A DNA stretch of 64,000 bases from Salaquimonas sp041736675 (GTDB lineage: Bacteria; Pseudomonadota; Alphaproteobacteria; Rhizobiales; Rhizobiaceae): assembly GCA_041736675.1 (NCBI GenBank), contig JBGSTD010000007.1, forward strand, positions 1-64,000, read 5' to 3'. Position numbers and translations under genes: made by a program. A model generated the notes under the pieces. It saw only the letters and a list, made by a program, of their open reading frames with translations, was not told the origin of the DNA and searched no databases. Below, in pieces: positions 33,301 to 43,026 of the stretch; position 1 is the first letter of the stretch; each line of letters opens with the position of its first letter.

Positions 33301-34695
33301 ATGGTTCAATTCGCCTCCGTCCGCTCCACCAGTTTTTACCGTCTATGGCGGCGCAGCCCCATTGGCAGGGTGACACGCTGGTTTGGACGCCAGATGCCGA
33401 CAGGCCTTTATGCCCGCTCATTGCTGATCATCATTGTGCCGATGGTTCTCTTGCAGTCGATAGTCGCCTACATATTCATGGAACGCCACTGGCAAACCGT
33501 GACACAAAGACTGTCAACAGCAGTGACCGCCGACATTGCGGGCATCATCGACATTATTTCAACATATCCCCAAGACAGCGAATATCAGGATATCATCCGT
33601 ATTGCCCGTGAGCGTCTTCGTCTCAACATTGCAATCCTGCCGCCCGATCCGTTTCCTCCTGCGACCAACAAGCCGTTCTTTTCCATTCTTGACGATATCC
33701 TCCGCGACGAAATTACTACACAGATTGGAAAGCCCTTCTGGATTGACACCGTAGGCGATTCAAACCTGCTGGAAATCCGCATTCGCCTCGAGAACCCTGA
33801 AAAAGTATTGCGTGTCTACGCAAGGAGAAGCCAGGCTTATGCTTCCAATTCCCACATATTCCTGTTGTGGATGTTTGGCGCTTCCCTGTTCCTGATTACC
33901 ATTTCCATTTTCTTTCTGCGAAATCAAATCAGGCCCATACAGCAATTGGCGGATGCAGCTGAAAGCTACGGCAAAGGTCGCGACCTGCCTGCCAATTTCC
34001 AGATCAGGGGCGCACGTGAGGTCCGCAAGGCAGGGTCTGCCTTCCTTGAAATGCGCGAAAGAATTGACCGCCAGATCCGTCAGAGAACAGCCATGTTGAC
34101 GGGAGTGAGCCATGACCTTCGAACCATTCTTACCCGATTCAAACTCCAGGTCGCCCTTGCCGGCGACAGCCCCGAAACGGACGAGATGCAGCGCGACATC
34201 GACGAAATGCAGCGCATGCTGCAAGGGTATCTCGACTTTGCCAAGGGTGAGGCAGGCGAGGATATCGAAACCGTAAATCTTTTCAGTCTGATCAACCGCC
34301 ACGAGAATGAAGCGAAACTGAAAAAACGAAAATACATCATCACCTGCCCCAAAAACATCACCTTGCGCGGCAGACCCAACGCCCTTTCCCGTCTTGTAAG
34401 TAATCTGGTTACCAACGCATTCCGCCATGCCCAGACTGTCAAGGTGACAGTCGAAGATGACCGCCAGGATATTTTGATCATTGTGGACGACAACGGTCCG
34501 GGCATCCCGAAAGCCCAGATGGAGGAAGTATTCAAACCTTTCATCCGGCTGGATGCAGCGCGCAACCAGGATGAGGCAGGCACTGGACTTGGCCTCTCGA
34601 TTGCGCGCGACATTGCGCGCTTGCATGGCGGGGATATCAAGCTTGAAAAGAGTCCGTTGGGTGGGCTTCGGGCCATTGCCCGCCTGCCCCACTAG
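33301..34695 (+). CDS. Sensor histidine kinase (EnvZ-like)
   Basis: 464 residues. Two membrane segments (about 38-60 and 181-203) flank a periplasmic sensor of about 120 residues; HAMP follows (about 204-258). The H-box is GVSHDLRTILTRFKLQ; the usual Pro after RT is Ile. The N-box is RLVSNLVTNAFRHA, G1 is VDDNGPGIPKAQ and G2 is GTGLGLSIARDIARLHGG, all intact. Presumably phosphorylates the PetR-like regulator just upstream. Signal unknown. Confidence 0.92.
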   Translation: MVQFASVRSTSFYRLWRRSPIGRVTRWFGRQMPTGLYARSLLIIIVPMVLLQSIVAYIFMERHWQTVTQRLSTAVTADIAGIIDIISTYPQDSEYQDIIRIARERLRLNIAILPPDPFPPATNKPFFSILDDILRDEITTQIGKPFWIDTVGDSNLLEIRIRLENPEKVLRVYARRSQAYASNSHIFLLWMFGASLFLITISIFFLRNQIRPIQQLADAAESYGKGRDLPANFQIRGAREVRKAGSAFLEMRERIDRQIRQRTAMLTGVSHDLRTILTRFKLQVALAGDSPETDEMQRDIDEMQRMLQGYLDFAKGEAGEDIETVNLFSLINRHENEAKLKKRKYIITCPKNITLRGRPNALSRLVSNLVTNAFRHAQTVKVTVEDDRQDILIIVDDNGPGIPKAQMEEVFKPFIRLDAARNQDEAGTGLGLSIARDIARLHGGDIKLEKSPLGGLRAIARLPH

Positions 34696-34717
34696 GCTGT
34701 TCGCAATACCGGCGCAT

Positions 34718-35068
34718 TCAGTGCAAGCGGCCGCCGTTTGGAACTTTCAAATCCGGTGATACGAGAACGACTGCATTGTCTTCATCGGGAAAACCGAGAA
34801 CCAGAACCTCGGACATTAAAGGACCGATTTGACGCGCAGGAAAATTGACCACAGCCATGACCTGTTTGCCTATCAACTGCTGCGGATTGTAGTGAACGGT
34901 AATCTGGGCAGAACTTTTCTTTATGCCGATCTCGTCACCAAAATCGACCTTGAGTTTGATGGCCGGTTTGCGGGCTTCGGGAAAGGGTTCTGCTTCGATG
35001 ACTGTTCCAACACGGATATCCACTTTCAGAAAATCGTCAATTCCGATCAGTCCAACTTTGCCGTCCAT
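34718..35068 (-). CDS. tRNA-binding domain protein (CsaA-like)
   Basis: About 116 residues, one OB-fold tRNA-binding domain as in CsaA and the C-terminal domain of MetRS: DFLKVDIRVGTVIEAEPFPE, then SAQITVHYNPQQLIGKQVMA, VVNFPARQIGPLMSEVLVLG. CsaA is a chaperone-like protein linked to secretion in Bacillus; its role in alphaproteobacteria is unclear. Start MDGKVGLIG at 35068 has GGAG at six bases; ATG 35080 is the alternative. Monocistronic. Confidence 0.87.
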   Translation of the reverse strand: MDGKVGLIGIDDFLKVDIRVGTVIEAEPFPEARKPAIKLKVDFGDEIGIKKSSAQITVHYNPQQLIGKQVMAVVNFPARQIGPLMSEVLVLGFPDEDNAVVLVSPDLKVPNGGRLH

Positions 35069-35204
35069 CCGTCGCTCCATTTTTCCAGGAAAAGTGAGAA
35101 TTTTTACTTATTAAAATCAAAGACTTGTAATAAATAAGTGAATCAGTTTGATCAGCCCTTAAAGCGATCTGCCTGGAGGATGATTCAATAAATCAACACG
35201 CTGT

Positions 35205-36023
35205 TTAAGCACCTGCTGCAAGCTCTTCGGCACGTTGACGGGCAGCGGCAATCGCTTTTGCCATCAGCGCACCAAGCCCCGGATCAGCCATCAGTACCGC
35301 CAGCGCGGCAGCGGTTGTTCCATTGGGTGAGGTAACATTCTCGCGCAGTATTGAAGCAGGCTGCGCAATTTGTGACAACATCTCCCCTGCACCAGCAATG
35401 GTTTCTCTCGCCAGTAGATTGGCAAGTTCCTCGGAAAGACCTTCAGTCATGGCAGCCGCTGCCATTGTCTCGGCAAGGTGAAAGACATAGGCTGGTCCGC
35501 TGCCTGAAACCGCGGTCACAGCATCAATCTGCCTTTCTTCGCTGACCCAGGCAACTTTTCCAATTGCCTGCAACAGCTGATCAACAAGCTGACGCTGTTT
35601 TTCAGAAACTTCCTCATTTGCAAAACCCACCGTAACACCGCGGCGCAGCAAAGCCGGTGTATTGGGCATGGCACGAACCACAGCCGATTTCCCCAGATGT
35701 TTTTTGATTGTCGAAATAGGCGTCCCTGCGGCGATGCTGACGCTGACCGTTTGCGGCCCGGCAAGTTTTGCCAGCGTCGGCAACACTTTCTCCATCAATT
35801 GCGGCTTCACGGCAATGATCAAAACATCCGGCTGATAACCGCTTGGAGGAGATTTCTGTGCAATGATCTTATGTCCCGCAAGCAGCGCTACCATTTCTTC
35901 GCGAGGCGCAGGATCCAGCACCACAATATTTTCAGGCGATATGCCACTTTCCAGCCAACCTGTCAGCATGGCGCCACCCATATTTCCGGCGCCAACAAGA
36001 CATATTTTAAATGGGGAGTTCAT
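35205..36023 (-). CDS. proC: Pyrroline-5-carboxylate reductase
   Basis: Final step of proline synthesis, NAD(P)H-dependent. 272 residues: dinucleotide motif ICLVGAGNMGGAMLTGWLE at the N-terminus, AVKPQLMEKVLP, RAMPNTPALLRRGVT, and the C-terminal dimerisation/active segment VSGSGPAYVFHLAETMAAA ... SPNGTTAAALAVL. Length and motifs are typical. It lies 47 bases after the YbjN-domain gene on the same strand and is probably co-transcribed with it. Confidence 0.95.
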   Translation of the reverse strand: MNSPFKICLVGAGNMGGAMLTGWLESGISPENIVVLDPAPREEMVALLAGHKIIAQKSPPSGYQPDVLIIAVKPQLMEKVLPTLAKLAGPQTVSVSIAAGTPISTIKKHLGKSAVVRAMPNTPALLRRGVTVGFANEEVSEKQRQLVDQLLQAIGKVAWVSEERQIDAVTAVSGSGPAYVFHLAETMAAAAMTEGLSEELANLLARETIAGAGEMLSQIAQPASILRENVTSPNGTTAAALAVLMADPGLGALMAKAIAAARQRAEELAAGA

Positions 36024-36070
36024 GACCCGGATACACCATGGTTGATGATATGAAAGAGCTCAAAGGATAT

Positions 36071-36568
36071 TCAAGCATTTCCCTGGGTTTCGAACAAGAC
36101 GGCTTCAAGCGCTTCCTTGCTGCTTTTGCCTGCCCAGACAACGAACTGGAAAGCCTGATAATAGCGCTCACACGCTTCGAGCGCGCTGGTCATGAGACAT
36201 TCAAGCTGCTCGGCAGTGGGTTCTGCGCCACCGTTCAGCAACAGCGAATGGCGAAACATCACCGAGCCATCATCCTGCCAAAGGTCAAAATGACCGATCA
36301 GCAATTGCTCGTTTATCCTGCCGATGAGATGGGTAGCCTCACTCATCCGGTTCTCGGTGATTTTCAAATCAAATGCGCACGCCAGATGCAGGGCTTCAAA
36401 GTCTTCCATCCATGATAACGAGATATCATAATCCGACCAGACACCACCAACGGTCATGCTGATCTCGTCATTGGTGCGTTCAAATTGCCAATCATTGATA
36501 GAGGCGACCTGCTCGACCAGATCGACCGGGTTAACATCTCTTTCGACTTCAATTTCCATAAGGCGCAT
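36071..36568 (-). CDS. YbjN domain protein
   Basis: 165 residues with the YbjN fold (a type III secretion chaperone-like alpha/beta domain): WQFERTNDEISMTVGGVWSD, SWMEDFEALHLACAFDLKI, RINEQLLIGHFDLWQDDGSV, and a C-terminal helix LMTSALEACERYYQAFQFVV. Role unknown; E. coli YbjN affects motility and stress pathways. It precedes proC in a likely two-gene operon, a conserved pair in Rhizobiales. Confidence 0.85.
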   Translation of the reverse strand: MRLMEIEVERDVNPVDLVEQVASINDWQFERTNDEISMTVGGVWSDYDISLSWMEDFEALHLACAFDLKITENRMSEATHLIGRINEQLLIGHFDLWQDDGSVMFRHSLLLNGGAEPTAEQLECLMTSALEACERYYQAFQFVVWAGKSSKEALEAVLFETQGNA

Positions 36569-36923
36569 ATGCCCCGTGCTCCACTTTTATTTCACCCTGC
36601 CACTCACCAAGACAGTCATCAACACGTGAAGACCAGCCCGGAAAGAGGCACTTGCATCTGATTTCCCGCTTAAATGCGGGCTCACTTTTTCCTGATTGAA
36701 CCATTGAAATGGAGCTGCTCAGGTCCGCCGCGAATCAAATCCTGTTTTCAGTTTAGACAGGAAAGCCAGCCTCACCAGACAAAAGGTGCAGGAGGGGAAC
36801 CGAATCTGTGGACGACACCGGAATCAATAGGTGCAGAAGATTCGCTAACAGATTCTTCTGACTCGTTTTTCAACGTCTTGAGACCTGTGGATAATCTTTT
36901 GAAAATTTTTTCTTGGAATCCGG
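36569..36923. other. Intergenic region between ubiK-like and ybjN-like genes
   Basis: 355 bases, no credible ORF. A 5-bp hairpin cccgc/gcggg (36665-36680) precedes a TTTTT on the plus strand but no plus-strand gene is upstream. One perfect DnaA-box-like 9-mer, tgtggataa, is at 36886-36894. Nothing else stands out. Confidence 0.45.
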
Positions 36924-37241
36924 TTACTTGGCAGACTTTGTACCCTTGTCAGCACCTGAAGTTTTTCTCGCAGCCTTCTCTTCGCCCTCAAGCGCTGAAA
37001 TGCGGGCTTCCAGTTTGCTCACCAATTCATGCAATTTGTCATTTTCTGCACGCGCATTGGCTGCCATTTCACGGACTGCATCAAAATCATCGCGCTTGAC
37101 GATATCCAGCGTATTGAACATGCGCTCCGCCTGATGCTTGAAAACCGTTTCGGCTTCCTTGCGCATTCCCTGCGCAACGCCGGCTGCGTCAGTCATCAAT
37201 TTGGCAAACTCGTCAAACATGCGGTTAGGTCCATCATTCAT
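36924..37241 (-). CDS. Accessory factor UbiK family protein (BMFP domain)
   Basis: 105 residues: NRMFDEFAKLMTDAAGVAQG, then a long coiled coil (about 25-90, VKRDDFDAVREMAANARAEN, LVSKLEARISALEGEE) and a Lys-rich tail. This is the BMFP/UbiK plan. UbiK assists the ubiquinone biosynthesis complex in E. coli; the alphaproteobacterial members are less studied, so that role is by family. GAGGAG precedes the ATG at 37241. Confidence 0.87.
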   Translation of the reverse strand: MNDGPNRMFDEFAKLMTDAAGVAQGMRKEAETVFKHQAERMFNTLDIVKRDDFDAVREMAANARAENDKLHELVSKLEARISALEGEEKAARKTSGADKGTKSAK

Positions 37242-37499
37242 GTCAGTATCTCCTCAGGCAGGTTTCTGTCCGTGACGTAATAGTCGCCGGGTCAGTTTTC
37301 AACTCTCAGATCAGTTCCGGCCATTGCGCCCGGTCGGTGTCACTTCTGGTATACTTGAAGTATCACCGATACCAACATGGTAGCAAATCCAATATAGCAA
37401 AACCTGGGTCAAGGGCTGATTTATTGCAAACCGCCTTGCACTCAAACATTCCCTGCCCTACGAAATGGCAAAGCCAATCCAGTAACATCCGGTAATCCA

Positions 37500-38345
37500 A
37501 TGCCCTTTCAAACCCACTTTACCGCAATTGCCTTCCCTGGTATCGACCCGGTTCTGATTTCAATAGGGCCATTGCAGGTTCACTGGTACGGCATCGCCTA
37601 TGTCGCAGGGATATTGTTTGCGTGGTGGTATGCGAAAAGACTGATCAACAATACCCGCCTTTGGGGCGGTCCGGCACCCATAAAGAACGCGGATTTGGAC
37701 GACTTTCTGACCTGGGCCGTGATCGGCATCATCCTGGGCGGCAGACTTGGTTATGTCCTGTTTTATGACCTTCCCACCTATCTGGAAAATCCATTGCGTG
37801 TCGGTATGTTGTGGCAAGGTGGCATGAGCTTTCACGGCGGTCTGACGGGTTGCATTCTCGCCATGATCCTCTTTGCCCGTTCGCGTCACTTCTCGGTCTT
37901 TCACCTGTTTGATGTCATCGGTCCGAGTGCCACCATCGGCCTTTTGCTTGGTCGCATAGCCAACTTCATCAACCAGGAACTTTTCGGCAAACAAACCGAT
38001 CTTCCATGGGGGGTTGTATTTCCGATTACAGAAGACGGTATCGCGCGTCATCCCAGCCAGTTGTATGAAGGTCTGCTCGAGGGACTGGTCCTGTTTTTCA
38101 TCCTGCGCATTTTGACCCACCGTATGCTGAAACTTCGAAAGCCCGGATTTATCGCAGGAGCGTTTCTTGTCGGCTATGCCATTGCCCGAATTACGGTCGA
38201 ATTCGTCAGATTGCCGGATCAGCAATTGGGCTATCTTGCTGGTGACTGGCTGACCATGGGGATGGTTCTTTCTGTTCCGATACTCCTGATTGGCATGTGG
38301 AGCATGATCACCTCCTCGCGCCGAAAATCCACGCCGGCAACATAG
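37500..38345 (+). CDS. lgt: Prolipoprotein diacylglyceryl transferase
   Basis: Attaches diacylglycerol to the lipobox cysteine of prolipoproteins in the inner membrane. 281 residues, seven membrane segments. Signature HGGLTGCILA (about 118) and GRIANFINQELFGKQTDLPW, with the conserved RHPSQLYEGLLEG. The catalytic-region Arg and His residues are present. First gene of the conserved lgt-midA-pgeF cluster; only eight bases separate it from the methyltransferase gene. A lipoprotein is encoded 2 kb downstream. Confidence 0.95.
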   Translation: MPFQTHFTAIAFPGIDPVLISIGPLQVHWYGIAYVAGILFAWWYAKRLINNTRLWGGPAPIKNADLDDFLTWAVIGIILGGRLGYVLFYDLPTYLENPLRVGMLWQGGMSFHGGLTGCILAMILFARSRHFSVFHLFDVIGPSATIGLLLGRIANFINQELFGKQTDLPWGVVFPITEDGIARHPSQLYEGLLEGLVLFFILRILTHRMLKLRKPGFIAGAFLVGYAIARITVEFVRLPDQQLGYLAGDWLTMGMVLSVPILLIGMWSMITSSRRKSTPAT

Positions 38346-38353
38346 GCCAAACC

Positions 38354-39466
38354 ATGCCGCATAAACCCAATGCACTTCTCAAAAAGATCGCACGTCTGAT
38401 TGAATTGAACGGCCCGATCAGCCTAGGTGATTTCATGCACATTGCCATGGCCGACCCGCAACTGGGATATTACAAAAAGCGGACATCCATCGGCAGAACA
38501 GGCGATTTCATCACTGCGCCTGAGATCAGCCAGATGTTCGGGGAGTTCATCGCGGTCTGGTGCATTTCGCTCTGGCACCAAATGGGACAGCCTGATCCTT
38601 TTTGCCTTGCCGAGCTTGGCCCGGGAAAGGGCACCCTGATGAAAGACCTGCTGCGCGCAGCGCGCAGCGATCCGGCATTTTCCGCTGCTGTCAAAGTTGT
38701 GCTTGTTGAAACCAGCGACCGGCTGCAACAGGCACAGCGGGAAAACCTGCCGCCCGAATGGTTGCAGAATGAAAAAACAATTTGGCATACCGATATCGCA
38801 TCCTTGCCTGAAATGCCCGCAATCATCATTGCCAACGAGTTTCTCGATGTTGTCCCATTCCGCCAATATGTGAAATCATCAGGAAAATGGCACGAAATAG
38901 GCATATCCTTGGCAGCAGAAAACCGGCTTCAGAAAGTTGCCCTGGCAAATACCCTGGATGAAACCCTGCTGCCACCTAACGCGGCCAGCGAGCCGGACGG
39001 CGCCATTTTTGAACATGCCCCCGCCCGCGAAGCTATCATTGAAAACCTCAGCACCCATCTGATTCGACATCAGGGTGCCGCGCTGTTTATCGACTACGGC
39101 CATCTGCAATCAGGATTTGGTGACACATTTCAGGCAATGGCCGCACACGATTATGCAGATCCATTGGAGGCTCCCGGCGAGGTTGATCTGACTTCCCACG
39201 TTGATTTCGATGCGCTTGCAAATGTTGCACGGCACGCGGGAATCGCCGCCGTGCAAACCCAAACTCAGGGTGAGTTCCTGCTTGAACTGGGATTGCTGCA
39301 GCGCGCAGGGGCCCTGGGCGCAGGCAAGCAGGTGGAAATTCAAGACCGCATCAGATCCGAGGTGGAGCGCCTCGCGGGCCCCGATCAGATGGGCACTCTG
39401 TTTAAGGTGATGGCGATTTCAACGCTGAAATCCGGCCTTCCGGGTTTTCCAGAAACAGGCAATTGA
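38354..39466 (+). CDS. Class I SAM-dependent methyltransferase, MidA/NDUFAF7 family
   Basis: 370 residues from the ATG at 38354 (MPHKPNALLKKIARLIELNG). Family hallmarks: ADPQLGYYKKRTSIGRTGDF, TAPEISQMFGEFIA, the SAM motif LAELGPGKGTLMKDLLRAA, ANEFLDVVPFRQY, and FIDYGHLQSGFGDTFQA. The mitochondrial homologue methylates an arginine of complex I subunit NDUFS2; the bacterial substrate is inferred to be similar but unproven. Located between lgt and pgeF, as commonly in alphaproteobacteria. Confidence 0.93.
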   Translation: MPHKPNALLKKIARLIELNGPISLGDFMHIAMADPQLGYYKKRTSIGRTGDFITAPEISQMFGEFIAVWCISLWHQMGQPDPFCLAELGPGKGTLMKDLLRAARSDPAFSAAVKVVLVETSDRLQQAQRENLPPEWLQNEKTIWHTDIASLPEMPAIIIANEFLDVVPFRQYVKSSGKWHEIGISLAAENRLQKVALANTLDETLLPPNAASEPDGAIFEHAPAREAIIENLSTHLIRHQGAALFIDYGHLQSGFGDTFQAMAAHDYADPLEAPGEVDLTSHVDFDALANVARHAGIAAVQTQTQGEFLLELGLLQRAGALGAGKQVEIQDRIRSEVERLAGPDQMGTLFKVMAISTLKSGLPGFPETGN

Positions 39467-39597
39467 AACTTTCTGAAAATGTAACCGCCAAATTTGCGAC
39501 ACCTTTCTGATCATTTTCTTCCCTTGACTTGGACAGTTCCTGCCCCCAACACTTCAACCGTTAAATTGCCAAATCCTGTTTTGAGAATGCAGACATC

Positions 39598-40383
39598 ATG
39601 CCCGCAACAAGCATCGAACTTGCCCCTGTGAAATTCCCGGACCTTGAAAGCCTCGAGCGCATCGAACACGGCTTTTTTACCCGCCCGGGCGGTGTATCCA
39701 AAGGAATTTACAAAGGCCTCAACGTAGGCCTCGGTTCAGACGACAACAAAGACGACATCGAGGAGAACCGCAAGCGTGTCGTCAACTACTTCTCTGTTCC
39801 CGTGCATAATCTGGTTACCCCCTTCCAGGTGCATTCCGCCGATCCCCTGATCATCGACAAGCCGTTCGAGGGTGCCCGCCCGAAAGCAGATGCCGTCGTG
39901 ACAAAGACACCTGGCCTCATTGCGGGAATCCTTACTGCGGATTGCGGCCCGGTTCTCTTTGCTGACCCGAATGCCGGCGTTGTCGCCTCCGCCCATGCAG
40001 GCTGGCAGGGCGCTACTGGCGGTATCCTTGAAAATACGGTGAACGCAATGGAATCACTGGGGGCTGCAAGAAACAATATCACCGCGATACTTGGCCCTAC
40101 AATCAGCCAAAAACATTATGAGGTAGGGCCGGAGTTTGTCGAACGGTTGATAACAATGGACAAGAAAAATGAAAGATGGTTGATCCCCTCCGGCAAAAAG
40201 GATCACGCAATGTTCGATCTTCCCGGATACATTGTTAACCGGCTTCAAAATTTTGGTGTCACTGCTCAATGGACCGGCCACTGCACTTACGCAGATGAAA
40301 ACCTGTTTTATTCCTACCGCAGAAAAACCCATCGCAATGAACCGGATTACGGGCGGCAATTATCTGCAATATGCATCATCTGA
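39598..40383 (+). CDS. pgeF: Peptidoglycan editing factor PgeF (laccase-domain, YfiH)
   Basis: 261 residues with the DUF152/laccase-like fold: HGFFTRPGGVSKGIYKGLNV near the start, the zinc/copper ligands in QVHSADPLI (His), TADCGPVLFAD (Cys) and SAHAGWQGATGGI (His), and CTYADENLFYSYRR at the end. In E. coli YfiH removes wrongly incorporated residues from peptidoglycan precursors; other members have purine-nucleoside or phenol oxidase activity. Third gene of the lgt-midA-pgeF cluster, 131 bases downstream of midA. Confidence 0.93.
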   Translation: MPATSIELAPVKFPDLESLERIEHGFFTRPGGVSKGIYKGLNVGLGSDDNKDDIEENRKRVVNYFSVPVHNLVTPFQVHSADPLIIDKPFEGARPKADAVVTKTPGLIAGILTADCGPVLFADPNAGVVASAHAGWQGATGGILENTVNAMESLGAARNNITAILGPTISQKHYEVGPEFVERLITMDKKNERWLIPSGKKDHAMFDLPGYIVNRLQNFGVTAQWTGHCTYADENLFYSYRRKTHRNEPDYGRQLSAICII

Positions 40384-40556
40384 AACCGTAACTTGTTTCG
40401 CGGTGCCATCAAATTGACCTGATCCGGCAATAGGACCAAAAACCTGAACGATTCTCGGGAAATCCAAACTTAAAGGTTGTTTCCTTGCGGATAGGTCTTA
40501 AAACCAAATGGTACTGGTTATTGAAACAAGCAGCGGCAAATATAAAGGATGTTTCA

Positions 40557-41186
40557 ATGCTCTTTTTTGGCATTTTCAAAAGAGTCTCACAAAATACTCT
40601 CGGGAAAATCCCGAACCTGTTTATGATCGCAGGACTGCTCGTATTAACTGCCTGCAACGCGGGTTCGCTTGGTGAGGGGCTGGAAAGCTCTGCAAAACCA
40701 AGCCCCAGCCAGACACTGAACAGCCCTCAGCCAGCGACCGAAAATTCCCTGGCCTCGCCTGATCCCCAAACGGCACAGTCACAGATTCCGTTGGCAGGGG
40801 ACAATCAGGTAGCCTCGCTGCCAACCGGCAAGTCGGTAACCTTCTTGCCCGTCTCAAACGCACCGCAAGTAGCCGTTTCGAATCTTGCCAAATCCATTCG
40901 TACAGCATCCGCCAACAATGGTCTTCCTGTTGTCGCATCGATTGCGGACGGTGCCCAGTATCAGGTAAAGGGGTATTTCTCCGCGCTTGAAGATGGCTCA
41001 GGAACTTTGCTGGTATATGTGTGGGATGTGCTGGACCGCAACAACAAGCGCGTCTACCGCATCAACGGTCAGGAACAGACGGCATCAAAATCCTCAGACC
41101 CCTGGGGTGCGATTTCGCCGGATATGCTGGACAAGGTAGCCAACACAACAGTAACCCAATTGAAGAGCTGGCTCGGCAATCGCTAG
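40557..41186 (+). CDS. Lipoprotein, unknown family
   Basis: 209 residues from the ATG at 40557, with AAGGA seven bases upstream. Signal sequence with lipobox LTAC (about residue 32-35: IAGLLVLTACNAGS), so lipidated by Lgt and anchored on the periplasmic side. A Ser/Pro/Gln-rich linker (about 40-95) is followed by a small folded domain (about 105-205: VAVSNLAKSIRTASANNG, AQYQVKGYFSALEDGSG, YVWDVLDRNNKRVYRINGQE). It ends VANTTVTQLKSWLG. It resembles lipoproteins common in Rhizobiales near prs; no named family. Confidence 0.83.
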   Translation: MLFFGIFKRVSQNTLGKIPNLFMIAGLLVLTACNAGSLGEGLESSAKPSPSQTLNSPQPATENSLASPDPQTAQSQIPLAGDNQVASLPTGKSVTFLPVSNAPQVAVSNLAKSIRTASANNGLPVVASIADGAQYQVKGYFSALEDGSGTLLVYVWDVLDRNNKRVYRINGQEQTASKSSDPWGAISPDMLDKVANTTVTQLKSWLGNR

Positions 41187-41410
41187 ATCAGGATTCGGCA
41201 AACCCGGCGCCAATTTCAAACTTTTGCCGGTTGCCGCTACGGCAGAGTTCTGTCATCGGCAAGGTTTTCTACAGCATAATGCAAATAAGGCATTTTTGCA
41301 CATTGATGCAGCGCACTGCTTCCCGTATAGGAACACCACAATCAGGGCGCGGGGTCATCTCAAACAGTGTTTGAATTTGGTCTTGCCATGAAACGTCGGG
41401 CCACGAGTTC

Positions 41411-42343
41411 ATGAAATTATTCGCAGGCAATTCAAACCGCCTACTTGCCGGGCAAATCTGCAATTATCTGGACATTCAGCTTGGAAAGGCGAATGTCAGA
41501 CGCTTCGCTGACCAGGAAGTGTTTGTGGAAATTCTCGAAAACGTGCGCGGCGAAGATTGCTTTATCCTTCAATCGACTTCCTATCCGGCAAATGACAACC
41601 TGATGGAACTGTTGATCATGATGGATGCCCTGAAGAGGGCGTCTGCCAAACGCATTACGGCCGTGCTGCCCTATTTTGGCTATGCCCGACAAGACCGAAA
41701 GCCGGGGCCGCGCACACCTATTTCGGCAAAAGTGGTTGCCAATCTAATCACCACCGCAGGTGCCGACCGCGTTTTGACACTCGATTTGCATGCTGCCCAG
41801 ATTCAGGGCTTTTTCGATATTCCAACGGACAATCTGTTCGCTGTTCCGGTACTGTCACGCGATGTAAAACAGAACTACGCTCTTGAAAACGTTGTAGTGG
41901 TGTCACCCGATGTTGGCGGTGTTGTTCGCGCGAGGGCACTCGCCAAGCGTCTCGATTCGCAACTCGCCATTGTCGACAAACGCCGCGACCGCCCGGGCGA
42001 ATCAGAAGTCATGAACGTCATCGGTAATGTTGAGGGCAAAGACTGTATTCTGATTGATGATATCATCGATTCAGGCGGCACCCTGTGCAATGCAGCCGAG
42101 GCTTTGCTTACCAAGGGCGCAACCAGCGTAACCGCCTATATCACCCATGGCGTGCTTTCAGGCGGAGCCGTCTCAAGGATTACGTCTTCCAAACTTAAGG
42201 AACTGGTAATAACCGATTCAATAGAGCCGACTACTGCCGTTGAAACCGCCCACAATATCCGGGTTGTCTCGGTTGCAGAGCTTGTCGGCGAAGCCATTCA
42301 GCGCACAGCGCTTGAAAAATCGGTTTCAAGCCTTTTCGATTGA
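41411..42343 (+). CDS. prs: Ribose-phosphate pyrophosphokinase
   Basis: Makes PRPP from ribose 5-phosphate and ATP, the precursor of purines, pyrimidines, His and Trp. 310 residues of class I PRS: KLFAGNSNRLLAGQICNYLD, RPFG-type region YFGYARQDRKPGPRTPISAK, metal site LTLDLHAAQIQGFFDIPTDN, flexible-loop Lys in VDKRRDRPGESEV, and the PRPP motif ILIDDIIDSGGTLCNAAE. In most Rhizobiales rplY follows directly; here DUF992 and two chromate genes come between. Confidence 0.96.
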   Translation: MKLFAGNSNRLLAGQICNYLDIQLGKANVRRFADQEVFVEILENVRGEDCFILQSTSYPANDNLMELLIMMDALKRASAKRITAVLPYFGYARQDRKPGPRTPISAKVVANLITTAGADRVLTLDLHAAQIQGFFDIPTDNLFAVPVLSRDVKQNYALENVVVVSPDVGGVVRARALAKRLDSQLAIVDKRRDRPGESEVMNVIGNVEGKDCILIDDIIDSGGTLCNAAEALLTKGATSVTAYITHGVLSGGAVSRITSSKLKELVITDSIEPTTAVETAHNIRVVSVAELVGEAIQRTALEKSVSSLFD

Positions 42344-42473
42344 TCATTGGTCGGGTCCGGTACATCTCCCATGTAGTCACATTGATGATTGTCTATCGCG
42401 CGGGCAACTGGCACAATGTGCAAGTCGGATATTCGCCCAATGCGTTCCGCCCAGCACATCCCAGGCAAAAACC

Positions 42474-43010
42474 ATGAAGACGTTCATTCTTGCATCCTTG
42501 ATAGCCATAAACGGAATATTGGCATCTGTGCCAGTTGCGGCACAGGAAAAAACCAGGGCAATCGGCACCCTTGAATGCTTCGTCGATGAAGGTTCCGGCT
42601 ATTTGGTGGGTTCGAGCAAGGATGTCAGTTGTACCTTTGTTTCACCTGAGGGCATTGCCCTGGAAAATTACATCGGCGAATTCACCAAATATGGTCTCGA
42701 CATCGGCTTCACCCGGGAAACAAAGCTGATATGGTCGGTGTTTGTACCCAAATACAGCGTTTATCAGAATGGCTCGCTCGCCGGCAACTATGCCGGGGCA
42801 TCGGCTTCCGCCAGCCTGGCCTATGGGCTGGGAGCAAGCGTCCTGATCGGCGGATTGTCCGAAAATTTTGCCTTGCAACCTTTCAAGGTCGGAACCCAAA
42901 AAGGTGTAAACTTGGCAATTGGCATCACGCGCATGCAATTGCGCTCGGTTGAGGACACGGATATGGACGGCGTGGAGCCCTCTCCTGAAATCGAAGTCCC
43001 GAAAAACTGA
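42474..43010 (+). CDS. DUF992 family exported protein
   Basis: 178 residues from the ATG at 42474. Signal peptide MKTFILASLIAINGILASVP-VAAQ. The mature part matches DUF992: IGTLECFVDEGSGYLVGSSK, VSCTFVSPEG, ENYIGEFTKYGLDIGFTRE, LAGNYAGASASASLAYGLGA, VLIGGLSENFALQPF, and GVNLAIGITRMQLR. The family is largely confined to Rhizobiales and is of unknown function; two Cys may form a disulphide in the periplasm. Confidence 0.88.
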   Translation: MKTFILASLIAINGILASVPVAAQEKTRAIGTLECFVDEGSGYLVGSSKDVSCTFVSPEGIALENYIGEFTKYGLDIGFTRETKLIWSVFVPKYSVYQNGSLAGNYAGASASASLAYGLGASVLIGGLSENFALQPFKVGTQKGVNLAIGITRMQLRSVEDTDMDGVEPSPEIEVPKN

Positions 43011-43026
43011 CAAAGTATCGGACCCA

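Noticed and set aside
33760..34692. Long minus-strand ORF (310 codons)
   Set aside because: Antisense to the histidine kinase; no start signals.
36886..36894. Perfect DnaA-box-like 9-mer near AT-rich DNA, possible origin
   Set aside because: A single 9-mer is expected about once in two such windows by chance; there is no cluster of boxes and the neighbours are not origin-linked genes of this order.
37560..38375. Long minus-strand ORF (271 codons)
   Set aside because: Antisense to lgt, whose motifs and membrane segments are unmistakable.
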